Source of the DNA: an uncultured Steroidobacter sp.
GTDB taxonomy: Bacteria; Pseudomonadota; Gammaproteobacteria; Steroidobacterales; Steroidobacteraceae
Reading direction: 5' to 3'
NCBI GenBank assembly: GCA_937864115.1
Contig: CALMII010000028.1
Location: forward strand, 369,716 to 433,715
DNA: 64,000 bases
The position numbers and the translations under genes are program-made. Position 1 is the stretch's first letter; the number at the start of each line of letters is the position of its first letter. Under the pieces are notes generated by a model that was not told the DNA's origin, made no database searches, and saw only the letters and a program-made list of their open reading frames with translations. Below, piece after piece: positions 28,817-39,265 of the stretch.

Positions 28817-30580
28817 TCAGGACACCGCCTGCGGATGCGGCGTCGACGACACGCGACGCGGCGCCTTGAACCGCACTTCCACCTGCGTGCCGCGCTCGGA
28901 ACTGATCTTCAGTTCGCCATGGAGCTGGCGCACGAAGGCATCGATCAGCGAGCGTCCGAGTCCGGCCGTTTCGGCGCCCGCCCCGGTATCGAAACCGCGT
29001 CCGTTGTCGCGCACGCACAGCAACAGGATCTCGTCCGACTCGCGCTGCACGATCACCTCGATGAGGCCGTGCTCGGCGCCGGTGAAGGCGTGCTTGTAGG
29101 CGTTCGTGATCGCCTCGGTCACCAGCAATCCGAGCGGCACGGCGATATCGGGGCCGATCACTTCATCCGGCGCATCGACGGTCAGGTCGACTTCCTGCGT
29201 GCCGGGCAGCCCGCCGCGCCGCAGTTCGGCGCACAGATCCTTGAGGAACCAGCGCAGGTCGACTTCCTGCAGGTTCTCCGATTCGTAAAGTCGGCGATGC
29301 AGCGTCGCGAGTGCGTTGATGCGGCTGCGCGCCTCGGCGAAGGCCGCTTCGGCGCGCGGATCGCGAATGCGTCGCGCATGCAGGTTGAGCAGGCTCATGA
29401 CGAGCTGCAGATTGTTCTTCACCCGGTGATGGATCTCGCGCACCAGGATTTCCTTCTGCGCCAGCGATTCGCGCAGTTCCGACTCGCGCGACTGGATCGT
29501 GTCCGCCATGCGGCTGAAGGTTTCGCCGAGGCTGCGGATTTCTGCCGGCGCGGCTTCGGCGCGCTCCGGACGCACGCTGTGTCGCCCTGCTGCGTAGGCC
29601 GAGGTGATGCGTTCCAGATAGGTGATCCAGCGCACGACCAGGTGTTCGATACCGAACCACACGACGGCGATGGCCAGCGCCCACATGAGCAGCGGCGTCA
29701 ACACGCCCCACGCCACCTGCAGCGCCAGCGGCCCCATCGCGGCGAGCATGGGCGTGCCGAGAATCACGAAGATGCGGCCTTCGAGCAGCGGACTGATGGC
29801 GTACAGGCGCCAGGTGCCGTCACGACCGCGTGCCGTGAACGTCTGGGTACGCGCACGCAAATGCTGGTCGATGAGATCCGCGGCGGGCAGACCTTCGAGC
29901 AGCAGCGGCGCGGGTTCGGTTTTCGACGTGATCGGATCGCCCTTGCTGTCGAGCAGCGCCAGCGCCGTATCGCCCGACGCGGCGCGCTGATAGCGACGCG
30001 TCACCCAGTCGAGCCCGATGATGAGTGCGACGGAACCGTCGATGACGCCCTTGTCGTCGACCAGCGGCACGGCCGTCACCATGCCCCACTCCTCCAGCCA
30101 GCGGCTCTCCACCAGATCGCTGACCACGAAGGCGTCGCCGGACATCACGTCGCGAAACCACGGCTCGTCCGCCACGGTGATGACGGCCTTCATCGGCCCG
30201 GAACTGCAGGTCATGACACCCTGCGCATTCACGACCGTGGCGCCGGCGTACTGATCCAGTCCGCCGATGGCGCGCTGCAATGCGCGCCGGCACGCGGCTC
30301 CCTGCCCGGCGCGCACATCCGGATGCGCGGCGAGACTCGTCAGAATCTCGCGCGACGCGGAGATCATGTTCTCTTCTTCATTCGCCGCGAGCTGCGCCGC
30401 CTGCGCCAGGTTCTGCTGCAGGTAACGCACGCTGCTGTTGTAGCCGGAGACGGCCTGCAGCACGGCCAGCACGCCGGGAGCGAGCATGGCAATGCCAACG
30501 ATCAGCACGAGCCGCGGACGCAGCCCGGCGTTGCGCCCCCACCAGCGACGTGGCGCAAGGCCGAGCTTGGAATGCTTCAT
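28817..30580 (-). CDS. HisKA_2 sensor kinase of the stress module
   Basis: 587 residues. Two membrane helices (about 22-42 and 288-312) enclose a large extracytoplasmic sensor region of Cache type (ADEPWFRDVMSGDAFVVSDL). A HAMP-like segment follows, then the HisKA_2 box VREIHHRVKNNLQLVMSLLN with the phospho-acceptor His. The ATP-binding domain ends with LCVRDNGRGFDTG and GLGRSLIDAF. HisKA_2/HWE kinases are the usual partners of PhyR. It lies 30 bases after the sigma factor gene and probably belongs to one operon with nepR and ecfG. It likely phosphorylates PhyR in response to an envelope or chemical signal. Confidence 0.88.
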   Translation of the reverse strand: MKHSKLGLAPRRWWGRNAGLRPRLVLIVGIAMLAPGVLAVLQAVSGYNSSVRYLQQNLAQAAQLAANEEENMISASREILTSLAAHPDVRAGQGAACRRALQRAIGGLDQYAGATVVNAQGVMTCSSGPMKAVITVADEPWFRDVMSGDAFVVSDLVESRWLEEWGMVTAVPLVDDKGVIDGSVALIIGLDWVTRRYQRAASGDTALALLDSKGDPITSKTEPAPLLLEGLPAADLIDQHLRARTQTFTARGRDGTWRLYAISPLLEGRIFVILGTPMLAAMGPLALQVAWGVLTPLLMWALAIAVVWFGIEHLVVRWITYLERITSAYAAGRHSVRPERAEAAPAEIRSLGETFSRMADTIQSRESELRESLAQKEILVREIHHRVKNNLQLVMSLLNLHARRIRDPRAEAAFAEARSRINALATLHRRLYESENLQEVDLRWFLKDLCAELRRGGLPGTQEVDLTVDAPDEVIGPDIAVPLGLLVTEAITNAYKHAFTGAEHGLIEVIVQRESDEILLLCVRDNGRGFDTGAGAETAGLGRSLIDAFVRQLHGELKISSERGTQVEVRFKAPRRVSSTPHPQAVS

Positions 30581-30610
30581 GGGGCGGCGGCTCGAAGCAG
30601 CGCCGGGAAA

Positions 30611-31180
30611 TCAGGAAGCTTTGGCGCGGGCCGCCGCGGGCGAGACGCTGTTGCCGTCTCCGCGGTCGCCGAGCCGGTCCGTCACGTGCGCCGCGTCTTC
30701 GCCGAGCAGTTCGATCAACCGGTCGCGGGCGCGCGCGATGCGGCTCTTGATCGTGCCGACGGCGACCTGGCACACATCCGCCGCTTCTTCATAAGAGAGG
30801 CCCGTTGCGCAGACCAGCACCAGCGCTTCGCGCTGATCGTGCGGCAGTTGCTGCAGCGCGCGGTTGAGGTCGCGCAGATGCAGCCGCGCATCGTGAACCG
30901 GCGCGACGGACAGCTGCGCCGCGCAGACGCCTTCGGGATCTTCCACTTCGAACTTGCGATGACGCAGTTCCGAGTAGTAGCAGTTGCGCAGAATCGTGAA
31001 CAGCCAGGCCTTCAGATTGCTGCCCGACTGGAACTGGTTGCGATTGGTCCATGCCTTGAGCACGGTGTCCTGCACCAGATCGTCGGCACGCGCCGGATCG
31101 CCGCAGAGCGAACGACCGAAGGCGCGCAGTGCCGGCAGCAACGCCGTGACCTGGTCGAGAAAGGGATCGTGAGCGTCCAT
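30611..31180 (-). CDS. ecfG: EcfG-type general stress sigma factor
   Basis: 189 residues from ATG 31180; a GTG four codons upstream is possible. Region 2 reads RSLCGDPARADDLVQDTVLK and SNLKAWLFTILRNCYYSELR. Region 4 reads LPHDQREALVLV and SYEEAADVCQVAVGTIKSRI. These match the EcfG (ECF15) group that directs the alphaproteobacterial general stress response at GGAAC/CGTT promoters. NepR is encoded just upstream and PhyR divergently, the standard arrangement. Three matching promoters nearby, including one before nepR, indicate autoregulation and a local regulon. Confidence 0.9.
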   Translation of the reverse strand: MDAHDPFLDQVTALLPALRAFGRSLCGDPARADDLVQDTVLKAWTNRNQFQSGSNLKAWLFTILRNCYYSELRHRKFEVEDPEGVCAAQLSVAPVHDARLHLRDLNRALQQLPHDQREALVLVCATGLSYEEAADVCQVAVGTIKSRIARARDRLIELLGEDAAHVTDRLGDRGDGNSVSPAAARAKAS

Positions 31181-31200
31181 GAAGCATTTCACGAGCCCGC

Positions 31201-31383
31201 TCAGGACCCGCGCTCCTTGTCTTCCAGCTGCTTCAGGAGTGCCTTGAATTCGTCGGGCACCGGTTCATCCATGACTTCGGTAAACATGCGGCGCAGCCGG
31301 TTGCCCAGCCATTCCGGCACCTGTTCGCCGGGAGCATCGCCTTGGCCTGGGGTGGCCTGTTCTGGCTTGATTTTGTCACTCAT
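31201..31383 (-). CDS. nepR: NepR-like anti-sigma factor
   Basis: 60 residues from ATG 31383; ATG 31389 is an alternative. After a polar start, the core reads PEWLGNRLRRMFTEVMDEPV followed by PDEFKALLKQLED. This is the two-helix NepR pattern (short helix, EPVPD turn, second helix). NepR binds EcfG and keeps it inactive. Phosphorylated PhyR mimics the sigma factor and takes NepR away. The gene comes first in the transcript nepR-ecfG-kinase and has a consensus stress promoter upstream. Confidence 0.88.
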   Translation of the reverse strand: MSDKIKPEQATPGQGDAPGEQVPEWLGNRLRRMFTEVMDEPVPDEFKALLKQLEDKERGS

Positions 31384-31451
31384 GATCATGGCTGCTGAGG
31401 GTGGGCGCATCGCCGGCACCGATGTTGGTTCTCTTCGACAGGATGCCCAGC

Positions 31452-31476
31452 AACGCCGCCGGCGATGAAAAGTTCC
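31452..31476 (-). promoter_or_regulatory. EcfG-type promoter of nepR
   Basis: On the minus strand the sequence reads GGAAC (31476 to 31472), 16 bases, then CGTT (31455 to 31452). This is the exact consensus for EcfG promoters. The nepR start codon lies about 70 bases downstream. It implies positive autoregulation of the sigma factor operon. Confidence 0.8.
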
Positions 31477-31594
31477 GGGTGCGCGGGAACCTTTGTACCA
31501 CTTCATACATAGTATCGGGCACGTCGCGCGGCCCGGCCGCGTGCACGCGACAGTCTCCGTACCCTCAGCGATAAAGAATGATGGAGTAGCTCCT

Positions 31595-32371
31595 ATGGCC
31601 CTGGCTCACGCGATTGCCGAGCATCTGCCTTATTTGCGCCGCTACGCCCGAGCGCTGGCCGGAACGCAGCAGAGCGGCGACGCCTATGTACGCGCCTGCC
31701 TGGAAGCCATCGTTGCGGATACGTCGGTGCTCGGCGATGACGCATCCCCGCGCGTGGCGCTCTATCGTCTGTTTCATCGCCTGTGGGACACCACGAATCT
31801 CGACGTCCGCCCGGTTCCCGGCTCGGGCCCCGTTGCGGCGGACAGCGTGGAAAAGCGGCTGAAGGAATTGACCCCGGCCCACCGTCAGGCGCTGCTGCTG
31901 ACGGCGATGGAAGGCTTCAGCCCGGCGGACACCGCAACGATTCTCGGTGTGCCTTCCGAGCAGGTGAAGACCATGACCGGCCAGGCCGTCCGCGAGATCT
32001 CCAGCCAGCCCAGCATCAATGTGCTGATCATCGAGGACGAGCCGATCATCTCGCTCGATCTGCAAAGCATCGTGCGCGAGATGGGCCACAAGGTCATTGC
32101 GACCGCCACGACCCGCGACGAAGCAGTGCGCGAAGCGCGCCGCACCGGTCCCGGCCTGGTGCTGGCCGACATCAAGCTGGCGGACGGCAGCTCGGGGATC
32201 GATGCAGTGCGTCAGATCTTGTCGGAAGTGGAAGTGCCGATCGTCTTCATCACGGCCTACCCGGAACGCCTGCTTACGGGCGAACGTCCGGAACCGACGT
32301 TCCTGGTGACCAAGCCGTTCGTGCCGGAGACGGTGCGGGTGGCGATCAGTCAGGCGTTGCTGTTTGCGTGA
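31595..32371 (+). CDS. phyR: PhyR-type response regulator
   Basis: 258 residues from ATG 31595, with GGAG at good spacing. The N-terminal half is a sigma-like domain (AEHLPYLRRYARALAGTQQS and LTPAHRQALLLTAMEGFSPA). It lacks DNA-binding ability in this family and mimics sigma. The C-terminal half is a receiver (INVLIIEDEP, phospho-acceptor Asp192 in VLADIKLADGSSG, conserved Lys in VTKPFVPE). On phosphorylation it binds NepR and frees EcfG. It is transcribed away from nepR-ecfG. A GGAAC element lies upstream, but no CGTT is spaced from it. A strong terminator follows. Confidence 0.92.
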   Translation: MALAHAIAEHLPYLRRYARALAGTQQSGDAYVRACLEAIVADTSVLGDDASPRVALYRLFHRLWDTTNLDVRPVPGSGPVAADSVEKRLKELTPAHRQALLLTAMEGFSPADTATILGVPSEQVKTMTGQAVREISSQPSINVLIIEDEPIISLDLQSIVREMGHKVIATATTRDEAVREARRTGPGLVLADIKLADGSSGIDAVRQILSEVEVPIVFITAYPERLLTGERPEPTFLVTKPFVPETVRVAISQALLFA

Positions 32372-32380
32372 GAAGAAGCG

Positions 32381-32516
32381 GGCGGCTGGCAACTGGCTGC
32401 TGGCGACTGGCCAGAAGCATCAGGATCAGCGACAACCAAAAAAAGGGAGCCGATGGCTCCCTTTTTTTTCCCGAGTCCTGATCTGGCCAGCCGCCAGTCG
32501 CCAGCAGCCAGCCTCC
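32381..32516. repeat. Tandem-word palindrome flanking a terminator
   Basis: The left arm carries words such as GGCTGGCAACTGGCTG and GGCGACTGGCCAG. The right arm is the reverse complement with small changes. The central part is the phyR/DUF1328 terminator. It is one of the set of word-repeat palindromes in this window. Confidence 0.8.
32438..32469. terminator. Bidirectional intrinsic terminator
   Basis: A run of seven A, a perfect 7-base stem (GGGAGCC and GGCTCCC, loop GAT) and a run of eight T. It would stop transcription of phyR from the left and of the DUF1328 gene from the right. Confidence 0.95.
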
Positions 32517-32520
32517 CTCC

Positions 32521-32694
32521 TCACACCGGCGGTCTTCCCCGCATCGCGCCTGCCACCAGCGCCACCAGCGTCAGCACCAGGAAGATGAAGAAAAGGATCT
32601 TCGCGATACCCGCCGCAGCACCTGCGATGCTGCTGAAACCCAGCACCGCCGCGATGATCGCGACGATGAAGAACGTAAGTGCCCACGACAACAT
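32521..32694 (-). CDS. DUF1328 small membrane protein
   Basis: 57 residues, almost wholly hydrophobic, with two helices (about 3-25 and 30-50). The start MLSWALTFFIVAIIAAVLGF and the end LVALVAGAMRG match the DUF1328/YtjA family, which is usually about 55 residues long. AGGAGG precedes the ATG. A consensus EcfG promoter lies upstream. DUF1328 genes are known members of stress regulons. The molecular role is not known. Confidence 0.88.
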   Translation of the reverse strand: MLSWALTFFIVAIIAAVLGFSSIAGAAAGIAKILFFIFLVLTLVALVAGAMRGRPPV

Positions 32695-32738
32695 AACAAC
32701 CTCCTGCAACCACCTGTTCGGAACACGCTCTGCGACGC

Positions 32739-32763
32739 AACGCCTCAGCGATTCGCAGGTTCC
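32739..32763 (-). promoter_or_regulatory. EcfG-type promoter of the DUF1328 gene
   Basis: The minus strand reads GGAAC (32763 to 32759), 16 bases, then CGTT (32742 to 32739). The start codon is about 45 bases downstream. The match to the general stress consensus is exact. Confidence 0.8.
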
Positions 32764-32810
32764 GGGTGTTTGCCGCAGCGCGTGCGGAAACGATCGGAGC
32801 CAGTCTGTCC

Positions 32811-32836
32811 GGAACCTTGGGTCGACCGTGGACGTT
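32811..32836 (+). promoter_or_regulatory. EcfG-type promoter of the small lipoprotein
   Basis: GGAAC at 32811-32815, 17 bases, then CGTT at 32833-32836. The start codon at 32900 lies about 64 bases downstream. With the two other sites it supports a local EcfG regulon. Confidence 0.8.
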
Positions 32837-32899
32837 TCGCCGACGAACGCGATCCCCAACGCGATCCATTGAGTACACAACCGACAGCGGAGGATGCCC

Positions 32900-33127
32900 A
32901 TGACCCTGAAACCCCTGATGCTCGCCGCGCTGGCCTGCACGATGACCCTCGGCATCGCGGCCTGCGAAAAGAAAGGTCCGCTCGAACAGGCGGGCGAGGA
33001 AATCGACGAAGCCATCGACACCGTGAAGAACGGCGGCGAGGAATCGACTGCGAACAAGCTCGACGACGCCGTCGATGACGTTCGCGAAGGCGTGAATGAC
33101 GCCGCGGACGAACTCAAGAAGGATTGA
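32900..33127 (+). CDS. Small stress-regulated lipoprotein
   Basis: 75 residues. ATG 32900 follows GGAGG at good spacing. A signal sequence ends in a lipobox-like GIAAC near residue 22. The mature part is short, charged and helical (EQAGEEIDEAIDTVKNGGEE, then DDAVDDVREGVNDAADELKK), with heptad-like spacing. It resembles small entericidin/YtxH-like stress lipoproteins, but no firm family is assigned. An EcfG promoter upstream places it in the general stress response. The next gene may start at its stop codon. Confidence 0.8.
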   Translation: MTLKPLMLAALACTMTLGIAACEKKGPLEQAGEEIDEAIDTVKNGGEESTANKLDDAVDDVREGVNDAADELKKD

Positions 33128-33192
33128 GAGTCCGCTGCAACGATCCTTCCCCGGGGGAGACGCGCATAGACAGCTGCGATCCAGGTGCCGGC

Positions 33193-34587
33193 GTGTCCTC
33201 CTCCCTTTCATCCCCGCAATTTCTCCACCGGCTGGCGCCCGCCTTCGTCGCACTGCTGTGCTGTGCGTGCGCCGCGCCCAAGGCCCGGCCCGTCGATCCC
33301 GCTGCGGCGGCGCCCGCCGTGGTCGTCGCGACCGGTGCGCTGAGCGACGCACGCGGTGAACGTCTCATCGAACGACGCCTCGGCGATGAATACGACGATC
33401 CGCACGTCCGCGAACTGATCGATGCCTTCCGGGCCCAGGCGGAGGCGCCGCTGGTCGCCGGCAACCGCGTCAACCTGCTCATCGACGGACCGCAGACCTT
33501 GCAGGCGATCCGCAAGGCGATCGAAGGTGCGCAGCACAGCATTCACGTCGAGACGTACATCTTTGCGAGCGATCCCGTCGGCAGCGAGTTTGCAGACCTG
33601 CTGATCGCCCGCCGTCGCGCCGGACTTGAAGTCCGCGTCATCTACGACGCCGTCGGCAGCGTCACGACGCCCGGCGAATTCTTCGACCGCATGCGCGAAG
33701 CCGGCGTGGAAGTCCGCGAATTCCGGCCGCTCGATCCGGTGCGCACGCCGCTGCCGTGGAAGATCAACAATCGCGACCATCGCAAGATCGTCGTCGTCGA
33801 CGGCCGCATCGCATTCACGGGCGGCATCAACATCAGCAGCACCTATGAAAGCTCGTCCGCCACGCGGCCGGGGCCGGAAGCCGGCCGCGACGAAGCCTGG
33901 CGCGACACGCATGTCGAAATCGTCGGGCCGGTCGCCGCGCAGTTCCAGGCCTTGTTCTTTGCTACCTGGACGCGCGCCGGCGGCAAGGTGGACACGAGAA
34001 ATCCGCTGTACTTTCCCGCCATCGAACCTGCCGGCGGCGAACTGGTCGCCGCGGTCGCGACCGATGCCGACGACAAGTCCGAAACGCGCATCTACGCGAC
34101 CTATCTGGAGGTCATGAAACATTCCAGCCGCCGGCTGTGGCTGACCAATGCGTACTTCGCGCCGAACAAGGAAATGCGCCAGGAACTGATCGCCGCCGCC
34201 AAACGCGGCGTCGACGTACGGCTGATCGTGCCCGGCTTCACCGATTCCGGCCTGATCCTGCACGCCTCGCGCAGCACGTTCGATGAACTGCTCGCTGGCG
34301 GCGTACGCATCTACGAACAGCGTTACGCACTGCTGCACGCCAAGACGGCGGTGATCGATACGGCGCTGTCGATGGTCGGCTCCGCCAATCTCGACATGCG
34401 CAGCTTCCTGCACAACAACGAAGTCAACGCGGTGGTCGTGGGGTCGGGCTTCGCGCAGAAGCTCGAAGCGGTGTTCGAACGCGACCTGAAGGATTCGCGC
34501 GAACTGGATCTCGAAACGTGGCGCGAACGACCCTTCAGCGACAAGGTGAAGGAGTCCGCGAGCAGCCTGCTGTCGTACTGGCTTTGA
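33193..34587 (+). CDS. Phospholipase D/cardiolipin synthase-like lipoprotein
   Basis: About 464 residues from GTG 33193, which places a lipobox-like LLCCAC near the start; a TTG at 33124 overlapping the previous stop is an alternative. Two HKD motifs are present: NRDHRKIVVVDGRIAFTGG and ALLHAKTAVIDTALSMVGSA. Both keep the His-Lys-Asp set, so phosphatidyl transfer is expected. Unlike standard cardiolipin synthases it has no N-terminal membrane helices and appears to be lipid-anchored in the periplasm. It lies just after the stress-regulated lipoprotein gene and could share its transcript. A REP-like palindrome follows. Confidence 0.82.
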   Translation: MSSSLSSPQFLHRLAPAFVALLCCACAAPKARPVDPAAAAPAVVVATGALSDARGERLIERRLGDEYDDPHVRELIDAFRAQAEAPLVAGNRVNLLIDGPQTLQAIRKAIEGAQHSIHVETYIFASDPVGSEFADLLIARRRAGLEVRVIYDAVGSVTTPGEFFDRMREAGVEVREFRPLDPVRTPLPWKINNRDHRKIVVVDGRIAFTGGINISSTYESSSATRPGPEAGRDEAWRDTHVEIVGPVAAQFQALFFATWTRAGGKVDTRNPLYFPAIEPAGGELVAAVATDADDKSETRIYATYLEVMKHSSRRLWLTNAYFAPNKEMRQELIAAAKRGVDVRLIVPGFTDSGLILHASRSTFDELLAGGVRIYEQRYALLHAKTAVIDTALSMVGSANLDMRSFLHNNEVNAVVVGSGFAQKLEAVFERDLKDSRELDLETWRERPFSDKVKESASSLLSYWL

Positions 34588-34591
34588 GACT

Positions 34592-34684
34592 CTTCCTGTG
34601 GGGCCGGCTTCAGCCGGCCTGGGCTGTAGGTCAGGCTTCAGCCTGACATCTTCAGAGGCCGGCTGAAGCCGGCCCCACAGGAAG
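34592..34684. repeat. REP-like triple palindrome, family B
   Basis: An outer perfect inverted repeat of about 29 bases per arm (each arm itself a GGCCGGC hairpin) surrounds a TCAGGCTTCAGCCTGA hairpin. It lies between two convergent genes. Confidence 0.9.
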
Positions 34685-34687
34685 AAC

Positions 34688-34954
34688 TCATCCTTCCGGC
34701 GGCCCACGCCGGCCGCGCGACCAGTACGCCGACGCCGAAGTCATCACGGAGTTGCCCGCCGTCCTGAGCCTTTTCAGCCAGAGTTTCGCCCAGGCGAATT
34801 CGAGACTGAGAATGGCGAGGCCGGCAGGAATGACGACGATGGCGGGACCGGGAAACACGATCATCAGGATGCCGATCAGGACCACCGTGCCGCCGACGAC
34901 GGCGATGGCGCAGCGACGCGCCCACTTGTAGGTGATCCGCAGCAAGGGCGACAC
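34688..34954 (-). CDS. PGPGW-type small membrane protein
   Basis: 88 residues from GTG 34954, with CAGGAG upstream. Two helices (about 14-35 and 36-52) surround the motif GILMIVFPGPAIVVIPAGLA. This matches the putative transmembrane PGPGW family (the usual form is LPGPGW-like). The tail is basic. Function unknown. It starts 42 bases after the hydrolase gene on the same strand. Confidence 0.72.
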   Translation of the reverse strand: MSPLLRITYKWARRCAIAVVGGTVVLIGILMIVFPGPAIVVIPAGLAILSLEFAWAKLWLKRLRTAGNSVMTSASAYWSRGRRGPPEG

Positions 34955-34995
34955 GATGTTCCGACTCCTGGCGTTTCTCTCGTCCGGGTCTGGAA

Positions 34996-35871
34996 TCAAC
35001 GAAAAAACGTTTCGATCAGTTCCGCCACGGCCGCGGGCTGCTCGTGATGCATCATGTGTCCGGCGCCGGCGACAGTGACGGTTCTGACATCGCGGAAGAT
35101 CGCCTGCAAACGGTCGGGCGACATTTCGCCACTCATGCGACGCGCCATGTCCGATGCATCGCCGACGACATACAGCACGGGAGCGGTGATGCGCTGCCAG
35201 CAGGCTTCGGCCTGCTCGCGCTGATACAGCACGGGGTTCGTTCGTTTGTGTCGCGGATCGGCGCGAAGGTCCACGACCCCGTCCTCGTGCCGCCGCGCCC
35301 ACGACTGCGCGATGAACCGGATGTGGCTGGCGGGTGTGCGCGGATTGCGGCGCGTCAGCACTTTTTCGAACTGGGCGAAATCGTCGTAGCGCGCGAACGC
35401 GGTGCCGCCGCCGATTTCGTCGAGCCATTCGCGATAGCGCAGCGGCGCCTGGTCGGGTTCGGTCCGCGCCAGGCCGAAGCCCTCGAGACTGACGAGCTGA
35501 CGGACCCGTTCGGGCCGGACACCGGCATACATCAACGTCACATTGCCGCCCATGCTGTGGCCGACCAGACGTACGCGCCGGTCGGGAGCGATCGCGGCGA
35601 GGAGCGCGTCCAGGTCGGCCAGGTAATCGGGAAACCAGTAGCCGTCTTCCGGCCATTGGGTACGACCGAAGCCGCGTGCATCGAAGGCGATGAGCGTGCG
35701 GTGCTGCGGCAGCGCATCCACGACGAACTGCCACGTTTCGCCGGTATCGCCCCAGCCGTGCAGCAGGACGATGGGATCGGGATCGGTGCCCGCCCACCGG
35801 TAAAGCTGGAAATCGAGACCCCGGAGTCGAAGAGTCTCCAGAACGGGAGCGCGTCGGACGACGTAGTTCAT
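34996..35871 (-). CDS. Alpha/beta hydrolase
   Basis: 291 residues from ATG 35871. Family motifs are complete: oxyanion region VLLHGWGDTGETW, nucleophile elbow VGHSMGGNVTL, acid in YVVGDASD and the final His in AGAGHMMHHE. The size and the FDARGFGRTQWP segment match epoxide-hydrolase or haloperoxidase-type enzymes. The substrate cannot be told. It is probably cytosolic, as no signal peptide is visible. Confidence 0.82.
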   Translation of the reverse strand: MNYVVRRAPVLETLRLRGLDFQLYRWAGTDPDPIVLLHGWGDTGETWQFVVDALPQHRTLIAFDARGFGRTQWPEDGYWFPDYLADLDALLAAIAPDRRVRLVGHSMGGNVTLMYAGVRPERVRQLVSLEGFGLARTEPDQAPLRYREWLDEIGGGTAFARYDDFAQFEKVLTRRNPRTPASHIRFIAQSWARRHEDGVVDLRADPRHKRTNPVLYQREQAEACWQRITAPVLYVVGDASDMARRMSGEMSPDRLQAIFRDVRTVTVAGAGHMMHHEQPAAVAELIETFFR

Positions 35872-36015
35872 GAACGGGCGATGCGGATTCGTGGCGACCG
35901 CCTGCACGCCAGCGGTCAGTGAGAGAGGAAAGAGAAAGGGCGCCGGCAGATCGCCCGGCGCCCCTTCATCGACAGCAAACCCGGCAACAACCTCGGACGG
36001 CAACCTGAGCGTCGA

Positions 36016-36366
36016 TCACTCGGGAATGCGGACGATGCTGGCCATCACGCCCAGCGAATCGTCGTTCGACGGTTCTGCCGGCGTCGGCTCCGGCGTCGCC
36101 TGCACCACGACGGGTGCCGGTGCCTTCGGCGTCTTTTTGCGCGGCTTGGCCTTCGGCCTGGCGCTTGCCTTCACCTTGGCTTTGGCCTTCGCCTTCGCCT
36201 TCACTTTGGCTTTGGCTTTGGCCTTGGTCTTGGTCTTTGCCTTCGCTTTTACCTTTGCCTTCTTCTTGCCCTTCTTCTGCGGCGGGCGAACGATGCTCGC
36301 CTTGACCTGCTTTTTAGCCTTCTTTTTGCTGGTCTTCTTCTTGCCCGCCTTCTTCTTCGTCGCCAT
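36016..36366 (-). CDS. Lys/Ala-rich histone H1-like protein
   Basis: 116 residues. The first 85 are mostly Lys and Ala (KKKAGKKKTSKKKAKK, then repeated KAKAK), like AlgP and histone H1-like proteins of Pseudomonas and Bordetella. These bind DNA through charge and help compact or regulate it. The last 30 residues are Pro-rich and acidic (EPTPAEPSNDDSLG). A strong ribosome site (GGAGG) precedes the ATG. The repeat number of KAK units probably varies between strains. Confidence 0.8.
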   Translation of the reverse strand: MATKKKAGKKKTSKKKAKKQVKASIVRPPQKKGKKKAKVKAKAKTKTKAKAKAKVKAKAKAKAKVKASARPKAKPRKKTPKAPAPVVVQATPEPTPAEPSNDDSLGVMASIVRIPE

Positions 36367-36497
36367 GTGTCACCTCCGGGTCAGTCCCCGTTTCGATCCA
36401 TGTTGCACAATTGATGGCGTTTAACGCCGCTTTCGATATTACACGCACTGCAGTCGCTGGTGCATGATGCGCGCACAGCACGTGCGCCGCGCATTCC

Positions 36498-39131
<2,634 letters not shown>

Positions 39132-39145
39132 AAGAGGAACAAGAA

Positions 39146-39227
39146 AATGGCCGCAAGAAGGCGCAAAGAACACAAGGTGGGAGGAAGGAATCCTGTCTTG
39201 TGACTCTTGCGCCTTTTTGCGGCCATT
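39146..39227. repeat. Palindrome, family A (GCGCAAA words)
   Basis: Arms of about 22 bases, with GGCCGCAAGAAGGCGCAAAG on the left and its complement on the right. It lies between convergent genes and is followed directly by a family D fragment. Confidence 0.85.
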
Positions 39228-39228
39228 C

Positions 39229-39262
39229 TCTCTGCTCCGATCTCCGTGATCTCCGTGTGAAC
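39229..39262. repeat. Half copy of family D repeat (CTCCGTGAT)
   Basis: It carries ATCTCCGTGATCTCCGTGTG, the same as one arm of the palindrome at 63753-63854. The partner arm is absent here, so it is a solo arm or a decayed element. Confidence 0.7.
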
Positions 39263-39265
39263 CTC

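Noticed and set aside
31486..31510. GGAAC on the plus strand as an EcfG promoter for phyR
   Set aside because: No CGTT or GTT is found 16-17 bases after it, so only the -35 part matches.
32381..32516. Word-repeat palindrome as the phyR terminator itself
   Set aside because: The terminator is the small central stem with A and T runs; the outer arms are a separate structure.
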